Assembly: GCA_963925035.1 (NCBI GenBank)
Contig: CAWUSK010000031.1
Location: forward strand, 1-64,000
Direction: 5' to 3'
Origin: UBA4466 sp963925035
GTDB lineage: Bacteria; Bacteroidota; Bacteroidia; Flavobacteriales_D; Crocinitomicaceae
Length of the DNA: 64,000 nt
Shown here: positions 8,052 through 17,244 of the stretch, piece after piece
How the letters are laid out: every line of letters starts with the position of its first letter
How positions within the stretch are numbered: the stretch's first letter is position 1
The notes under the pieces: generated by a model
What the model was told of the DNA's origin: nothing
Databases searched by the model: none
What the model saw: only the letters and a program-made list of their open reading frames with translations
Translations under genes and position numbers: made by a program

Positions 8052-10667
8052 ATGACAGTATCAGAAATTAGAAAAGCATTCTTTGATTATTTTGAATCAA
8101 AAGGACATGAAATTGTGCCGAGCGCATCAATGGTTGTAAAAAACGATCCAACCTTGATGTTCATCAATGCTGGAATGAATCAATTCAAGGATTTCTTTCT
8201 TGGAAATGCGACGCCTAAAAATCCACGTATTGCAAATTCTCAAAAATGTTTACGCGTTTCTGGTAAACATAACGATTTAGAAGAAGTTGGTGTTGATACT
8301 TATCATCACACCATGTTCGAAATGCTTGGAAACTGGTCATTTGGCGACTACTTCAAAGAAGAAGCGATTGAATGGGCATGGGACTTATTAACTAAAGTTT
8401 ATAAAATCCCCGTTGATAAATTGTATGTTACTGTTTTTGAGGGTGATGAAGTAGATGGAGTTCCTGTAGACCAAGAAAGCATTGAGATTTGGAAAAAATA
8501 CATTTCTGAAGATAGAATTATTCTTGCGAATAAGAAAGATAACTTCTGGGAAATGGGAGACATAGGACCTTGTGGACCATGCACAGAAATCCACGTTGAT
8601 TTACGCGACACTGACGAACGATTAAAGATTGATGGCAAATCATTGGTAAATGAAGACCACCCTCAAGTGATTGAGATTTGGAACAACGTTTTCATGGAGT
8701 TCAATAGAAAAGCAAATGGATTTTTGGAACCGCTTCCAGCAAAGCACGTTGATACAGGAATGGGATTAGAGCGTTTAGCAATGGCCTTGCAAGGAAAACA
8801 ATCCAACTACGATTCTGATTTATTCCAAACCTTAATCCAACACATGGAAAAGGTTTCTGGAAAAAAATACAAAACAATCGAAGAAACAGACATTGCTTTG
8901 CGTGTAATTGCAGATCACGTCCGAGCCATATCATTTTCAATCGCTGACGGCCAACTTCCTTCAAATACTGGATCTGGTTATGTTATTCGTCGTATTTTGA
9001 GAAGAGCTGTTCGTTACGGTTACCAGACTTTAGGATTAAAAGATTCATTTTTAGCCGATCTTTCTTCTGTTTTGACATCAGAAATGGGAACTGCATTTCC
9101 AGAATTAATCAAGCAAAAAGAACTTATTCATAAAGTAATTACTGAAGAAGAAAATAGCTTTTTCAGAACATTGGAACAAGGATTAAAACGCATTGATGTC
9201 GTAATTAACGACACGAAAAAGAACGGTTCTAAATTGATTGATGGAACTGTAGTTTTTGAATTGTATGACACCTTCGGTTTTCCGGTTGATTTAACATCAT
9301 TGATTGCCCGTGAAAACGGATTAGAAATCGATGAGAAGGTATTTGAAGCAGAACTTACGAAACAAAAAGATCGCTCTAGAGCTGCTACTGCAATTGAAAC
9401 AGACGATTGGGTTCAATTATTAGAAGACAATATTGAAGAGTTTGTCGGATATGATAATCTTTCTGCGACAGTCAAAATTGTTAAATACAGAAAAGTATCT
9501 CAGAAACAAAAAGAATTTTTTCAAGTTGTATTCAATTTAACCCCTTTCTACCCTGAAGGTGGCGGACAAGTTGGAGATACTGGATATCTTGAGTCTAACG
9601 GTGTCAAAACCTCTGTTTTTGATACCAAGAAAGAGAATAATTTGATTGTTCACTTAATGAAAGAATTACCCGCTGATGTCAACGCGACATTTGAGGCTGT
9701 AGTTTCAAAAAGTAAACGCCAAGCTTCTGCAAACAATCACTCTGCAACGCACTTATTGCACCATGCGTTAAGAACTGTTCTTGGAACACACGTTGAGCAA
9801 AAAGGTTCGTTAGTAAATGCTGATTATTTACGTTTCGATTTCTCTCACTTTTCAAAAGTAACAGAGGAAGAGTTATCGCAAATTCAAGCACTAGTTTCGG
9901 ACCAAATAAAAGCAAATATTGCATTAGAAGAAAAGCGTAACGCACCAATGGAAGTCGCTCAAGAAATGGGTGCAATGGCTTTGTTTGGTGAGAAATACGG
10001 CGATACCGTTCGTATTATCAAATTTGGCGATTCAGTTGAATTGTGCGGAGGAACACACGTTCAAAACACAGGCGAGATTGGATTGTTTATCCTGACTTCT
10101 GAATCGGCTGTTGCAGCTGGTATTAGAAGGATTGAAGCAATTACATCTTCTAATGCAGAAGCCTATTTCCAAAAGAAAGCGAACTTACTAGACGAAGTTT
10201 CTTTTTCTTTGAAAAATCCGAAAGACATCGTAAAAGCTGTCAATGATTTATTGACAAGAAACGCAAGCTTGACAAAAGAAATTGAACAATTTCAAAAAGA
10301 GAAAGCGAAACTCGTAAAAGGAACGCTGAAAAATTCGATTTCAACGCATAACGGGATACAATTATTGAATGAGATTGTGGAATTGGATGGAGATTCAATC
10401 AAGGATATATTATTCCAATTCAAAGGTGAACTTGACAATTTTGTTGGAATAATTGGAGGGAAAGAAGGTGATAAATGTACATTGAGCATAATTATCTCTG
10501 ACAACTTAACGAAAGAAAAAGACTTGCACGCTGGAAATATTATCCGTGAAGTATCTAAACACATCCAAGGCGGTGGCGGTGGACAACCATTCTTTGCAAC
10601 TGCAGGTGGTAAAAATCCAGCTGGACTAAAAGATGCAATAGCTGCAGTATTGGAGAAATTGAATTAA
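8052..10667 (+). CDS. alaS: Alanine--tRNA ligase
   Basis: Class II aminoacyl-tRNA synthetase that charges tRNA-Ala and hydrolyses mischarged Ser/Gly-tRNA. The 871-residue product has the normal length. The catalytic domain starts SEIRKAFFDYFESKGHEIVPS and contains HHTMFEMLGNWSFGDYFK and GMGLERLAM. The editing domain has the zinc/active-site HSATHLLHHALR and CGGTHVQNTG motifs. The C-Ala domain ends with GGGGGQPFFATAGGKN. The frame is open 26 codons upstream, but the -7 box at 8014-8021 and the family start (MTVSEIRKAF) favour ATG 8052. The next gene, a glycosyltransferase, begins one base after the stop, so the two are probably cotranscribed. Confidence 0.98.
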   Translation: MTVSEIRKAFFDYFESKGHEIVPSASMVVKNDPTLMFINAGMNQFKDFFLGNATPKNPRIANSQKCLRVSGKHNDLEEVGVDTYHHTMFEMLGNWSFGDYFKEEAIEWAWDLLTKVYKIPVDKLYVTVFEGDEVDGVPVDQESIEIWKKYISEDRIILANKKDNFWEMGDIGPCGPCTEIHVDLRDTDERLKIDGKSLVNEDHPQVIEIWNNVFMEFNRKANGFLEPLPAKHVDTGMGLERLAMALQGKQSNYDSDLFQTLIQHMEKVSGKKYKTIEETDIALRVIADHVRAISFSIADGQLPSNTGSGYVIRRILRRAVRYGYQTLGLKDSFLADLSSVLTSEMGTAFPELIKQKELIHKVITEEENSFFRTLEQGLKRIDVVINDTKKNGSKLIDGTVVFELYDTFGFPVDLTSLIARENGLEIDEKVFEAELTKQKDRSRAATAIETDDWVQLLEDNIEEFVGYDNLSATVKIVKYRKVSQKQKEFFQVVFNLTPFYPEGGGQVGDTGYLESNGVKTSVFDTKKENNLIVHLMKELPADVNATFEAVVSKSKRQASANNHSATHLLHHALRTVLGTHVEQKGSLVNADYLRFDFSHFSKVTEEELSQIQALVSDQIKANIALEEKRNAPMEVAQEMGAMALFGEKYGDTVRIIKFGDSVELCGGTHVQNTGEIGLFILTSESAVAAGIRRIEAITSSNAEAYFQKKANLLDEVSFSLKNPKDIVKAVNDLLTRNASLTKEIEQFQKEKAKLVKGTLKNSISTHNGIQLLNEIVELDGDSIKDILFQFKGELDNFVGIIGGKEGDKCTLSIIISDNLTKEKDLHAGNIIREVSKHIQGGGGGQPFFATAGGKNPAGLKDAIAAVLEKLN

Positions 10668-10668
10668 T

Positions 10669-11943
10669 TTGAAAAGCGAAAAAAACGTTCTGTTAATCAC
10701 CTATTATTGGCCTCCTTCAGGTGGCGCTGGTGTTCATCGATGGTTGCGTTTTTCGAATTACTTTAAAGAAAATAACTTTAATCTAACTGTTTACTGTCCC
10801 GAAGATGCTGCATGGCCTGCAATTGACGAGAATTTGAATCAAAAAGTATCTACAGACGTTACAGTGATTAGAAGAAAGATTTTTGAACCTAATAAGTTCA
10901 TCAATGGAGGAAAAAAAGCAGGAGTTGGATTTACACAATCTAAAAAGCAATCGTTTATTCAAAAAGCAATGATTTGGGTACGTGGAAACATGTTTATTCC
11001 AGATTCACGCGTCTTTTGGATCAAACCCAGCGTTCGTTTTCTCTCCAGATATTTAAACGAACATCCTGAAATAACGACTATAATTTCAACTGGTCCGCCA
11101 CACAGTGCACATTTGATTGCATTTAAATTACAAGAGAAGTTCAACGTAAAGTGGATTGCAGATTTCCGTGATCCTTGGACACAAATTGACTTTTACGCCG
11201 ATTTACTTCCTGGAAAAAGAGCAGATAAGAAACACAAGCGACTTGAAAAGCTTGTATTAACAAAAGCCGACGAAGTTGTAACAGTTTCAAATGCTTGTGC
11301 AACGGGATTAGAAGAAATTGCCAATCGAAAGATACATGTCGTTACAAACGGATACGACTTTCCTGAGTTCGATGCTTCATCAATAAATCTGGACACGAAA
11401 TTTACAATTTCCCACTTCGGTTCAATGCCTTTTACACGAAATCCATTGGTATTATGGAAAGTCTTGGGTCGATTGACTAAAAAAAATTCAGACATCGCTC
11501 AACACTTAAACATCAATTTAATCGGCACTGTTGATTATCAAGTCATCAATTCTTTAAAAGAATATGACTTAGAAAAATTCGTAACAGTAACTGCTCCTAT
11601 TCCACATGAAGAAAGCATTGCTTTGCAACGTTCGTCTCAATTACTATTACTGGTGGCAAATAACTCAGGAAATGTAAAAGGGATTCTAACTGGAAAATTT
11701 TTTGAATACCTTGGAGCAAAACGACCGATCATCGCTATCGGCGAAAATGGCAGTGATCTTCATAAAATTGTAGAACATACCGAATGCGGATGTTTCGTCG
11801 ATTACTCGGATAAAAGTACTTTAATTAAATTCATAGAAACGTCTTTCAATCATTACAAACAAGGCAACTTGTCTAATGTTGCGTTACACACAGAAGAATT
11901 CTGCTCTTCCAATTTGGTAAAGAAGGTTATTGAACTTTTGTAA
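10669..11943 (+). CDS. Glycosyltransferase family 4-like protein
   Basis: Probable cytoplasmic GT-B glycosyltransferase using a nucleotide sugar to build a cell-surface glycan; donor and acceptor are unknown. The N-terminal half starts VLLITYYWPPSGGAGVHRWLRF, typical of family 4 enzymes, and has WIADFRDPWTQIDFY. The C-terminal half has HFGSMPFTRNPLVLWKVL and the donor-binding region GKFFEYLGAKRPIIAIG. Start is TTG at 10669, one base after the alaS stop; it is needed because the conserved first strand begins six codons later and no ATG precedes it. Length (424) fits the family. It is probably translated from the alaS transcript. Confidence 0.85.
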   Translation: MKSEKNVLLITYYWPPSGGAGVHRWLRFSNYFKENNFNLTVYCPEDAAWPAIDENLNQKVSTDVTVIRRKIFEPNKFINGGKKAGVGFTQSKKQSFIQKAMIWVRGNMFIPDSRVFWIKPSVRFLSRYLNEHPEITTIISTGPPHSAHLIAFKLQEKFNVKWIADFRDPWTQIDFYADLLPGKRADKKHKRLEKLVLTKADEVVTVSNACATGLEEIANRKIHVVTNGYDFPEFDASSINLDTKFTISHFGSMPFTRNPLVLWKVLGRLTKKNSDIAQHLNINLIGTVDYQVINSLKEYDLEKFVTVTAPIPHEESIALQRSSQLLLLVANNSGNVKGILTGKFFEYLGAKRPIIAIGENGSDLHKIVEHTECGCFVDYSDKSTLIKFIETSFNHYKQGNLSNVALHTEEFCSSNLVKKVIELL

Positions 11944-12006
11944 CAAAAGACATATCTTTCTTGAACCAAGCTTGGTTTGAATTGTACTAAAATCAAATCA
12001 AATGTT

Positions 12007-12996
12007 ATGAAATATTTTATTGCTTTTATATGTCTTCACATCACATTAATTCCTCTAGCCAGTGAAAAAGGCATTTCAATTCCTGAAGTGACATTAATTT
12101 CTTCCGAAAAAAGCGAACAATTAGCCTCCAACAAATCCAAGTTCATTTTTAAAATCATTGGAATAACTGAAGAGCAAAACAACCAATTAATCACCTACAG
12201 TATTGACGGCAAAAGTCGCTCCGTTATATTGAACGATGATAGTCAGTTTAGCTTAATTTCATCCCCAGGGGTTCATAATTTTCAATTCTTTTGCAACGAC
12301 TTTTATTTCGAAATATATGCTGACTCATTGGTGATTAAATCACAATATATTAGCTTATATGAAATCAGATTTGAGTCGAGTGAATTCCCAATTACGGTTG
12401 ATAAACCTGTTGTTTATCTCTATCCTGAATTAAAAACGTCATTTTCAGTAAATGTTAAACCTAAAGGAAAAATGGTCTTTACTTATCCAACTTATAATGA
12501 TACATGGAAAGGAACAGCTTTTCCAAACGGCGATATCAAAATTGGATTAGAAACTTTCAACTACCTATTTTGGGAATCAGAGCAACTAATTAAAACAGAA
12601 ATAATTAATCCTAAAAAAGGAAGTGTCGTTCGTAGTGCTGAATCGACTTCATTTTTGGAAGAACAGCTTAATTTATTTGGATTCAACTCCAAGGAAAAAG
12701 CAGATTTTATTACATACTGGGGACCTAAACTGATGCAGCATGAATTCAATTATATTTATTTTGTCTTAAATAATGATGCCAACTATTTTGCTGAATTAAC
12801 AATTACACCTCAGCCTGACAACGTTTATCGATTTTACATTCTTACTTGCCCAGTTGTTAATCCGAGTGATTATTATTATCTTGAGCCACAGTTAATTGAA
12901 CCAGCCTTCAGAAAAGGTTTTACAGTTCTCGAATGGGGCGGCTCGGTTATTGATATTCATCTATTGAAAAAAAATTGCAGATTTTATGAAATTTAA
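12007..12996 (+). CDS. Secreted protein of unknown function with KPVVYLYP motif
   Basis: The 329-residue product has a signal peptide (MKYFIAFICLHITLIPLAS). The central part contains DKPVVYLYPELKTSFSVNV and FTYPTYNDTWKGTAFPNGD followed by YLFWESE. This pattern is familiar from an uncharacterised family of exported bacterial proteins whose function I do not know. The C-terminal half contains a long beta/alpha domain ending EWGGSVIDIHLLKKN. The frame is open from a TTG at 11977, but ATG 12007 places the signal peptide at the N-terminus. The stop overlaps the next gene by 11 bases, so the two are probably translationally coupled and may act together in the envelope. Confidence 0.75.
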   Translation: MKYFIAFICLHITLIPLASEKGISIPEVTLISSEKSEQLASNKSKFIFKIIGITEEQNNQLITYSIDGKSRSVILNDDSQFSLISSPGVHNFQFFCNDFYFEIYADSLVIKSQYISLYEIRFESSEFPITVDKPVVYLYPELKTSFSVNVKPKGKMVFTYPTYNDTWKGTAFPNGDIKIGLETFNYLFWESEQLIKTEIINPKKGSVVRSAESTSFLEEQLNLFGFNSKEKADFITYWGPKLMQHEFNYIYFVLNNDANYFAELTITPQPDNVYRFYILTCPVVNPSDYYYLEPQLIEPAFRKGFTVLEWGGSVIDIHLLKKNCRFYEI

Positions 12997-13480
12997 AATG
13001 CTTTCCTTATTGTCGATAATTCTTGTGCTTACGGTGAAAAGTATGGAGATATCAGCAAAAGACTACAACGAATTCCGTGTGCTTATTCACGCGATTCCTT
13101 CAAACCCATCTAATAAAATTTTATTAGCATATCGTTATGAGAATAAATTAGATAGTATTGTTTTTCATATTAACCAAACCTCGACAGTTACAGCTGTATT
13201 CGAGCCTAAAACTGATGAGACGATAGATAACACATTTATTTTTAATGAGTTACTTCAAAACGCCAATGAAAATGAGCTAAACGCATTACTGACCCATCAA
13301 TCTGCTTCGGTAAAAGTTTATGCGTTTAGAGCCTTATTGATCAATGATATGAACGTTAACAATGATTTTGAACTTGCACTATTAACTGATACAAGTTGCG
13401 TTAACTTGATCTCAAAAAGTCAAATCATCCCATCTACCGTTCAAGAAATTGTTAAAAATGACCTGCGCGTCTACAAATAA
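12986..13480 (+). CDS. Small secreted protein of unknown function
   Basis: A 164-residue product with a signal peptide (MKFKMLSLLSIILVLTVKSME) and a soluble part with no recognised domain. It begins 11 bases inside the end of the preceding secreted-protein gene, so the two form a coupled pair. Its stop codon directly abuts the stop codon of the convergent response-regulator gene, with no spacer and no visible terminator. The mature part has alternating strands and short helices but no catalytic motif that I can see. Confidence 0.6.
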   Translation: MKFKMLSLLSIILVLTVKSMEISAKDYNEFRVLIHAIPSNPSNKILLAYRYENKLDSIVFHINQTSTVTAVFEPKTDETIDNTFIFNELLQNANENELNALLTHQSASVKVYAFRALLINDMNVNNDFELALLTDTSCVNLISKSQIIPSTVQEIVKNDLRVYK

Positions 13481-14650
13481 TTAAGCTCTTGGATTTGAAA
13501 AAGCTTTCACTTCCTCAGCTGAAATAACTTGACCACCAAGAATTATAAGTCGCTCAATAATATTTCTCAATTCACGAATATTACCTGTCCAGTTCGTTTT
13601 TTGCAATTCGTCCAGGGCTTTATTCTCAAATGATTTACGTGCAATTCCATGCTCCGAACATACCAATGTCATAAAGTGTTCTGCCAATAATGGAATATCG
13701 TCTCTTCTATCGTTCAGTGAAGGAACATGCATCAAAATAACAGCCAAACGGTGGTATAAATCTTCTCTAAAGTTACCCGCTTCAATTTCCTTTCTTAAAT
13801 CCTTATTTGTAGCTGCAACAATTCGAGCGTTGACTTTAATATCTTTTTCTCCTCCGACACGTTGAATAACATTTTCTTGAAGTGCTCTCAATACTTTTGC
13901 TTGCGCACTTGCTGACATATCGCCAATTTCATCCAAAAATAATGTTCCACCAGATGCCAATTCAAACTTTCCTTTCTTTTGTTTTACGGCAGACGTAAAA
14001 GCGCCCTTTTCGTGACCAAACAATTCACTTTCGATTAATTCAGAAGGAATTGCAGCACAATTAACTTCAATAAAAGGCATATTCTTTCTGTCGCTATAAT
14101 CGTGCAGTGATCGCGCTACTAGCTCTTTTCCTGTTCCATTCTCACCCGTCACTAAAACACGTGCGTCAGAAGGAGCTACTTTTTCAATCATTTCTTTGAT
14201 TTGAATAATCCCGTCTGTTTCACCAATAATGGATGAACCCTTGAAGCTTTTTACTGTTTTCTTTAAAACTTTCTTTTCTTCAATTAACACCGTTTTATCC
14301 TTCGCATTTCGAATTGTTACCAGAATACGGTTCAAATCCAAAGGCTTTTCAATAAAATCAAAAGCGCCTTTTTTAATTGCTTGAACAGCCGTTTCAATAT
14401 TTCCGTGTCCGCTAATCATAATAACTGGAGAATCCACATTCTCCTGCAATAAACCATCTAACACTTCCATTCCATCCATTTCTGGCATCTTAATGTCACA
14501 GAATATTATATCATATGCACCCGATTTTGCTTTATCCAGTCCTTCTTTACCGTTTTCCGCTTCGTCTACTTCAAATTCCTCGAACTCTAAGATTTCGCGT
14601 AATGCTCTTCGTATTGCTCTCTCGTCGTCTATGATTAATATTTTGCTCAT
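13481..14650 (-). CDS. NtrC-type sigma-54 response regulator lacking a DNA-binding domain
   Basis: Receiver domain (residues 1-120) with the acidic pocket D8/D9, phospho-acceptor D52 (CDIKMPEMDG) and K102. The AAA+ sigma-54 interaction domain (about 140-370) has Walker A GENGTGKE (169-176), Walker B GTLFLDEIGD (235-244), FREDLYHRL and the sensor II region NWTGNIRELRN. The loop that contacts sigma-54 reads GAFTSA (216-221) instead of the usual GAFTGA. The protein stops at residue 389, right after the AAA+ domain, with no Fis-type helix-turn-helix; usual family members are about 450-480 residues. Similar HTH-less activators (FlgR of epsilonproteobacteria) work from solution. No histidine kinase gene is adjacent. 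Confidence 0.9.
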   Translation of the reverse strand: MSKILIIDDERAIRRALREILEFEEFEVDEAENGKEGLDKAKSGAYDIIFCDIKMPEMDGMEVLDGLLQENVDSPVIMISGHGNIETAVQAIKKGAFDFIEKPLDLNRILVTIRNAKDKTVLIEEKKVLKKTVKSFKGSSIIGETDGIIQIKEMIEKVAPSDARVLVTGENGTGKELVARSLHDYSDRKNMPFIEVNCAAIPSELIESELFGHEKGAFTSAVKQKKGKFELASGGTLFLDEIGDMSASAQAKVLRALQENVIQRVGGEKDIKVNARIVAATNKDLRKEIEAGNFREDLYHRLAVILMHVPSLNDRRDDIPLLAEHFMTLVCSEHGIARKSFENKALDELQKTNWTGNIRELRNIIERLIILGGQVISAEEVKAFSNPRA

Positions 14651-15010
14651 TGTAAATTCAATTTTCCATAAAGATAATAAGTCTCCGAATATAGATTCTA
14701 ATTCGGTTATAATTATGCTAAATCTTGCTCGATTAGACTTTACCCTGGCTCTTTTCCAATAAATAAAGGATTAACTTACCATTACAAACACAACGGTAAG
14801 GACGAAGTGGGTATTTTATGCTTTTGAAGATGATAAACTCGGGAAAACTGAACCGCTGAGCATTCAAAGCGCATTTAATCCAAGTCATCTTTTATTTGAC
14901 TCTCAACCCAATGAATTTATTACAGCTGTTTCAACTGTAGTTCTGACATTTGATTTACAATAATTTGCTGGAAATGGTGATGTTACTTTTATCCGAAAAT
15001 AAATGTCAAG
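14651..15010. other. Intergenic stretch with a possible gene remnant
   Basis: The 360 bp between the response regulator and ppx hold the upstream region of the regulator (TATCTTTA on the minus strand, near its start). On the plus strand an open frame of about 62 codons without a start ends at TAA 14961-14963 (reading KWVFYAFEDDKLGKTEPLSI and ending VVLTFDLQ). It has the look of real coding sequence but no start and no recognised family, so it is probably the tail of a lost gene. Confidence 0.3.
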
Positions 15011-15907
15011 CTACGATGCACTAGACATAAACACTCCTTCTTTGAGGGAATAAGGAGAAACGTAAACTTGTTGAATGTTCATCTGTTCGATGACCCATTT
15101 CATTTTTAAAGCCGCTATCGGTATCATTTTCTTGCGAATGGAAGTAATCCACTCGTTATTCATTCGTTGCTCCAGCGTGGAGGAAATGAGCCAATCCAAT
15201 TGTCCGACGAACGAATCTATTGGAAGTTCAAATGAATATCCCGTTTCAGGGAATTCCATTTTTTTTGTCATTTCAAAAATCGTTTCAAAACTACCTGATG
15301 AACCAACTAAAATCGTTGATTTGGCAGATTCGAAAAAATCGCATTTTTGTTGATTCAAGTAATCTGTAATAAACTCAATGTGGTTTTGAGAGTATTCATC
15401 TGGATTTCCTAGTAACTGATAAATTCGTGAGACTCCTATATTTTTGCTCACCGCCTTCAAAAGTCCAGTTGAATCGGCATGAATAAATTCTGTACTTCCA
15501 CCGCCAATATCCATAATTAATGTTGAATGTTGAATCGGGTGAGAGCAGCGTACTCCGTTATAGATTAATTGTGCTTCATCCAAACCAGAAATAATAGAAA
15601 TAGGAATTTGAAGTGAATCAAGAGCGAAATCAATTAAAACATGAGCATTTTTAGCCTCACGGAGCGCTGAAGTTCCAATTGCTTTAATCGATTGAACATT
15701 CTTTTCAAGGCATTTCAATTTGAATTGGGTCAGAGCGCATTTTGCACGTCCCATTGCGTCATCAGCAATATGGCCTTCGTTAATCCCTCCCATTCCGAGA
15801 AGAACTGCTAACTTTTCCGAGTGAATATATTCTAATTTTGATTGATTGACTTCAGCAATCAATAAATTAAATGTATTCGTTCCTAAGTCAATTACCGCAA
15901 CGCGCAT
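15011..15907 (-). CDS. Ppx/GppA family phosphatase (exopolyphosphatase-like)
   Basis: Sugar-kinase/Hsp70-fold phosphatase that removes terminal phosphate from polyphosphate or converts pppGpp to ppGpp. The protein has the first phosphate loop VIDLGTNTFNLLIAEV, the region AIGTSALREAKN, the second phosphate loop LIMDIGGGSTEFI and the adenosine-side LVGSSGSFETIFEM. At 298 residues it is a short, two-domain form without the C-terminal HD-like extension of E. coli Ppx. The upstream ATG 15925 is possible, but ATG 15907 gives the usual MRVAVIDLGTN start and overlaps the stop of the preceding ABC permease as TAATG, which indicates translational coupling. Pathway role (polyphosphate or ppGpp) cannot be decided. 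Confidence 0.85.
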   Translation of the reverse strand: MRVAVIDLGTNTFNLLIAEVNQSKLEYIHSEKLAVLLGMGGINEGHIADDAMGRAKCALTQFKLKCLEKNVQSIKAIGTSALREAKNAHVLIDFALDSLQIPISIISGLDEAQLIYNGVRCSHPIQHSTLIMDIGGGSTEFIHADSTGLLKAVSKNIGVSRIYQLLGNPDEYSQNHIEFITDYLNQQKCDFFESAKSTILVGSSGSFETIFEMTKKMEFPETGYSFELPIDSFVGQLDWLISSTLEQRMNNEWITSIRKKMIPIAALKMKWVIEQMNIQQVYVSPYSLKEGVFMSSAS

Positions 15908-17244
15908 TAACTCTTTCTCAACCATTTGAATACGTGTTTTAAACGAACACGATGGCCAAATTGCAGTATTCCATTTTTATAGAGTCGAGCTGCTGCCGCC
16001 ATCATGAGAAATGCTGAAATTAATAAGACAAAAAATGACAAATAAATTTCATACGCTTCTCCAGGTTGATAGCCTTGAGACAACTTAACCATGACGACGA
16101 CAGGCGACGTAAATGGAATATAGTGCAATAGTACAGACATTGTATTCTCTGGATAATTTAAGACAAAATATCCAGAGTACAAAGCAATGAACAATAAAAA
16201 TATCAGCGGAAGGACAAACTGCTGTCCATCACTTTCAGAACCCATCGTCGCTCCGATGGCTGCAAATAGAGCTCCGTAAAACAAATATCCACCTGCAAAA
16301 AAGAGCAAGAAGAAACCTGTCATATTAACAAATTGGACTTGCCCGAAAATTAGATCTACAAATTGATTGTATTCTCGCGCTGCAAAATGCATTTCTTGGT
16401 AGGAAGCATCAGAGGCATTCACTGTCAACTGTTGAATGTTCATGTTTGACGCATCCAATAAATCTGGAAATAAATTCTCACGCATGAAGTACAATCCAAA
16501 ACCAATAATTACGGTCCAAATAACAAATTGAAAGAACGCGGTAAAACCTATTCCTAAAATTTTACCAACCATCAGCTGATTCGGAGAAACAGAAGCCAAT
16601 AACACTTCCACTATTCGATTGCTTTTTTCACGCGAAACGCTTCTTAGAATTGTCATTCCAAAAAGAAAAATGAACACGAAAATTAATGCACCGTAAAAAA
16701 AACCAACCCATCCTGACAAATCAGAAGCTTTATTCTCTGGATCGTTTACGTCCGAAAAACTAACGGTTATAGGTTGTTTTATTTTTCTAAAATCAATCAA
16801 TGACAAATCAGTAAATTGATTGATTAGAATCTCTTCTAAACGTCTTTCATAGTAATATTGAACACGCGTTTGCATTCGAACAGAGGGTTCATTTCTATAA
16901 AAAACGTGACTAATTTTATTGGTAAGTACTTTTTCATTAACTTCCAATAAGGCGTCAAATTCTTGGTATTTTTTTCCTTTAGCGAACTCTTCAGTTTCAA
17001 TGTATCCATCGGCAAAAGAATAATCAATTGAATTGTCTTTTCCAGGCATGATTTTACTTTCCATTAATCCTGATGGATCTGCAATTAACACATTCCAGTG
17101 TTGTTTTGGTTCACTTCCAAGAGCAAATAAAACGTATATAATTCCAAGAACGATAATTGGTCCTAAAAAGGACATCATCACAAATGAACGGGAGCCAATT
17201 CGCTCTTTCCATTCACGCATCGCGATTAATAAACTATTACGCAT
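15907..17244 (-). CDS. ABC-2 type transporter permease (NatB-like)
   Basis: Membrane subunit of an ABC exporter. The 445-residue product has an N-terminal span (SRSFVMMSFLGPIIVLGIIYVLFALG), a large extracytoplasmic region of about 140 residues, then five hydrophobic spans (GFFYGALIFVFIFLFGMTIL onward). This is the ABC-2/NatB arrangement. It overlaps the ATPase gene upstream by 8 bases and the ppx gene downstream by one base, so all three form one tightly packed operon. NatB in Bacillus exports sodium, and related pairs export other substrates; nothing in the sequence identifies the cargo. Confidence 0.85.
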   Translation of the reverse strand: MRNSLLIAMREWKERIGSRSFVMMSFLGPIIVLGIIYVLFALGSEPKQHWNVLIADPSGLMESKIMPGKDNSIDYSFADGYIETEEFAKGKKYQEFDALLEVNEKVLTNKISHVFYRNEPSVRMQTRVQYYYERRLEEILINQFTDLSLIDFRKIKQPITVSFSDVNDPENKASDLSGWVGFFYGALIFVFIFLFGMTILRSVSREKSNRIVEVLLASVSPNQLMVGKILGIGFTAFFQFVIWTVIIGFGLYFMRENLFPDLLDASNMNIQQLTVNASDASYQEMHFAAREYNQFVDLIFGQVQFVNMTGFFLLFFAGGYLFYGALFAAIGATMGSESDGQQFVLPLIFLLFIALYSGYFVLNYPENTMSVLLHYIPFTSPVVVMVKLSQGYQPGEAYEIYLSFFVLLISAFLMMAAAARLYKNGILQFGHRVRLKHVFKWLRKS

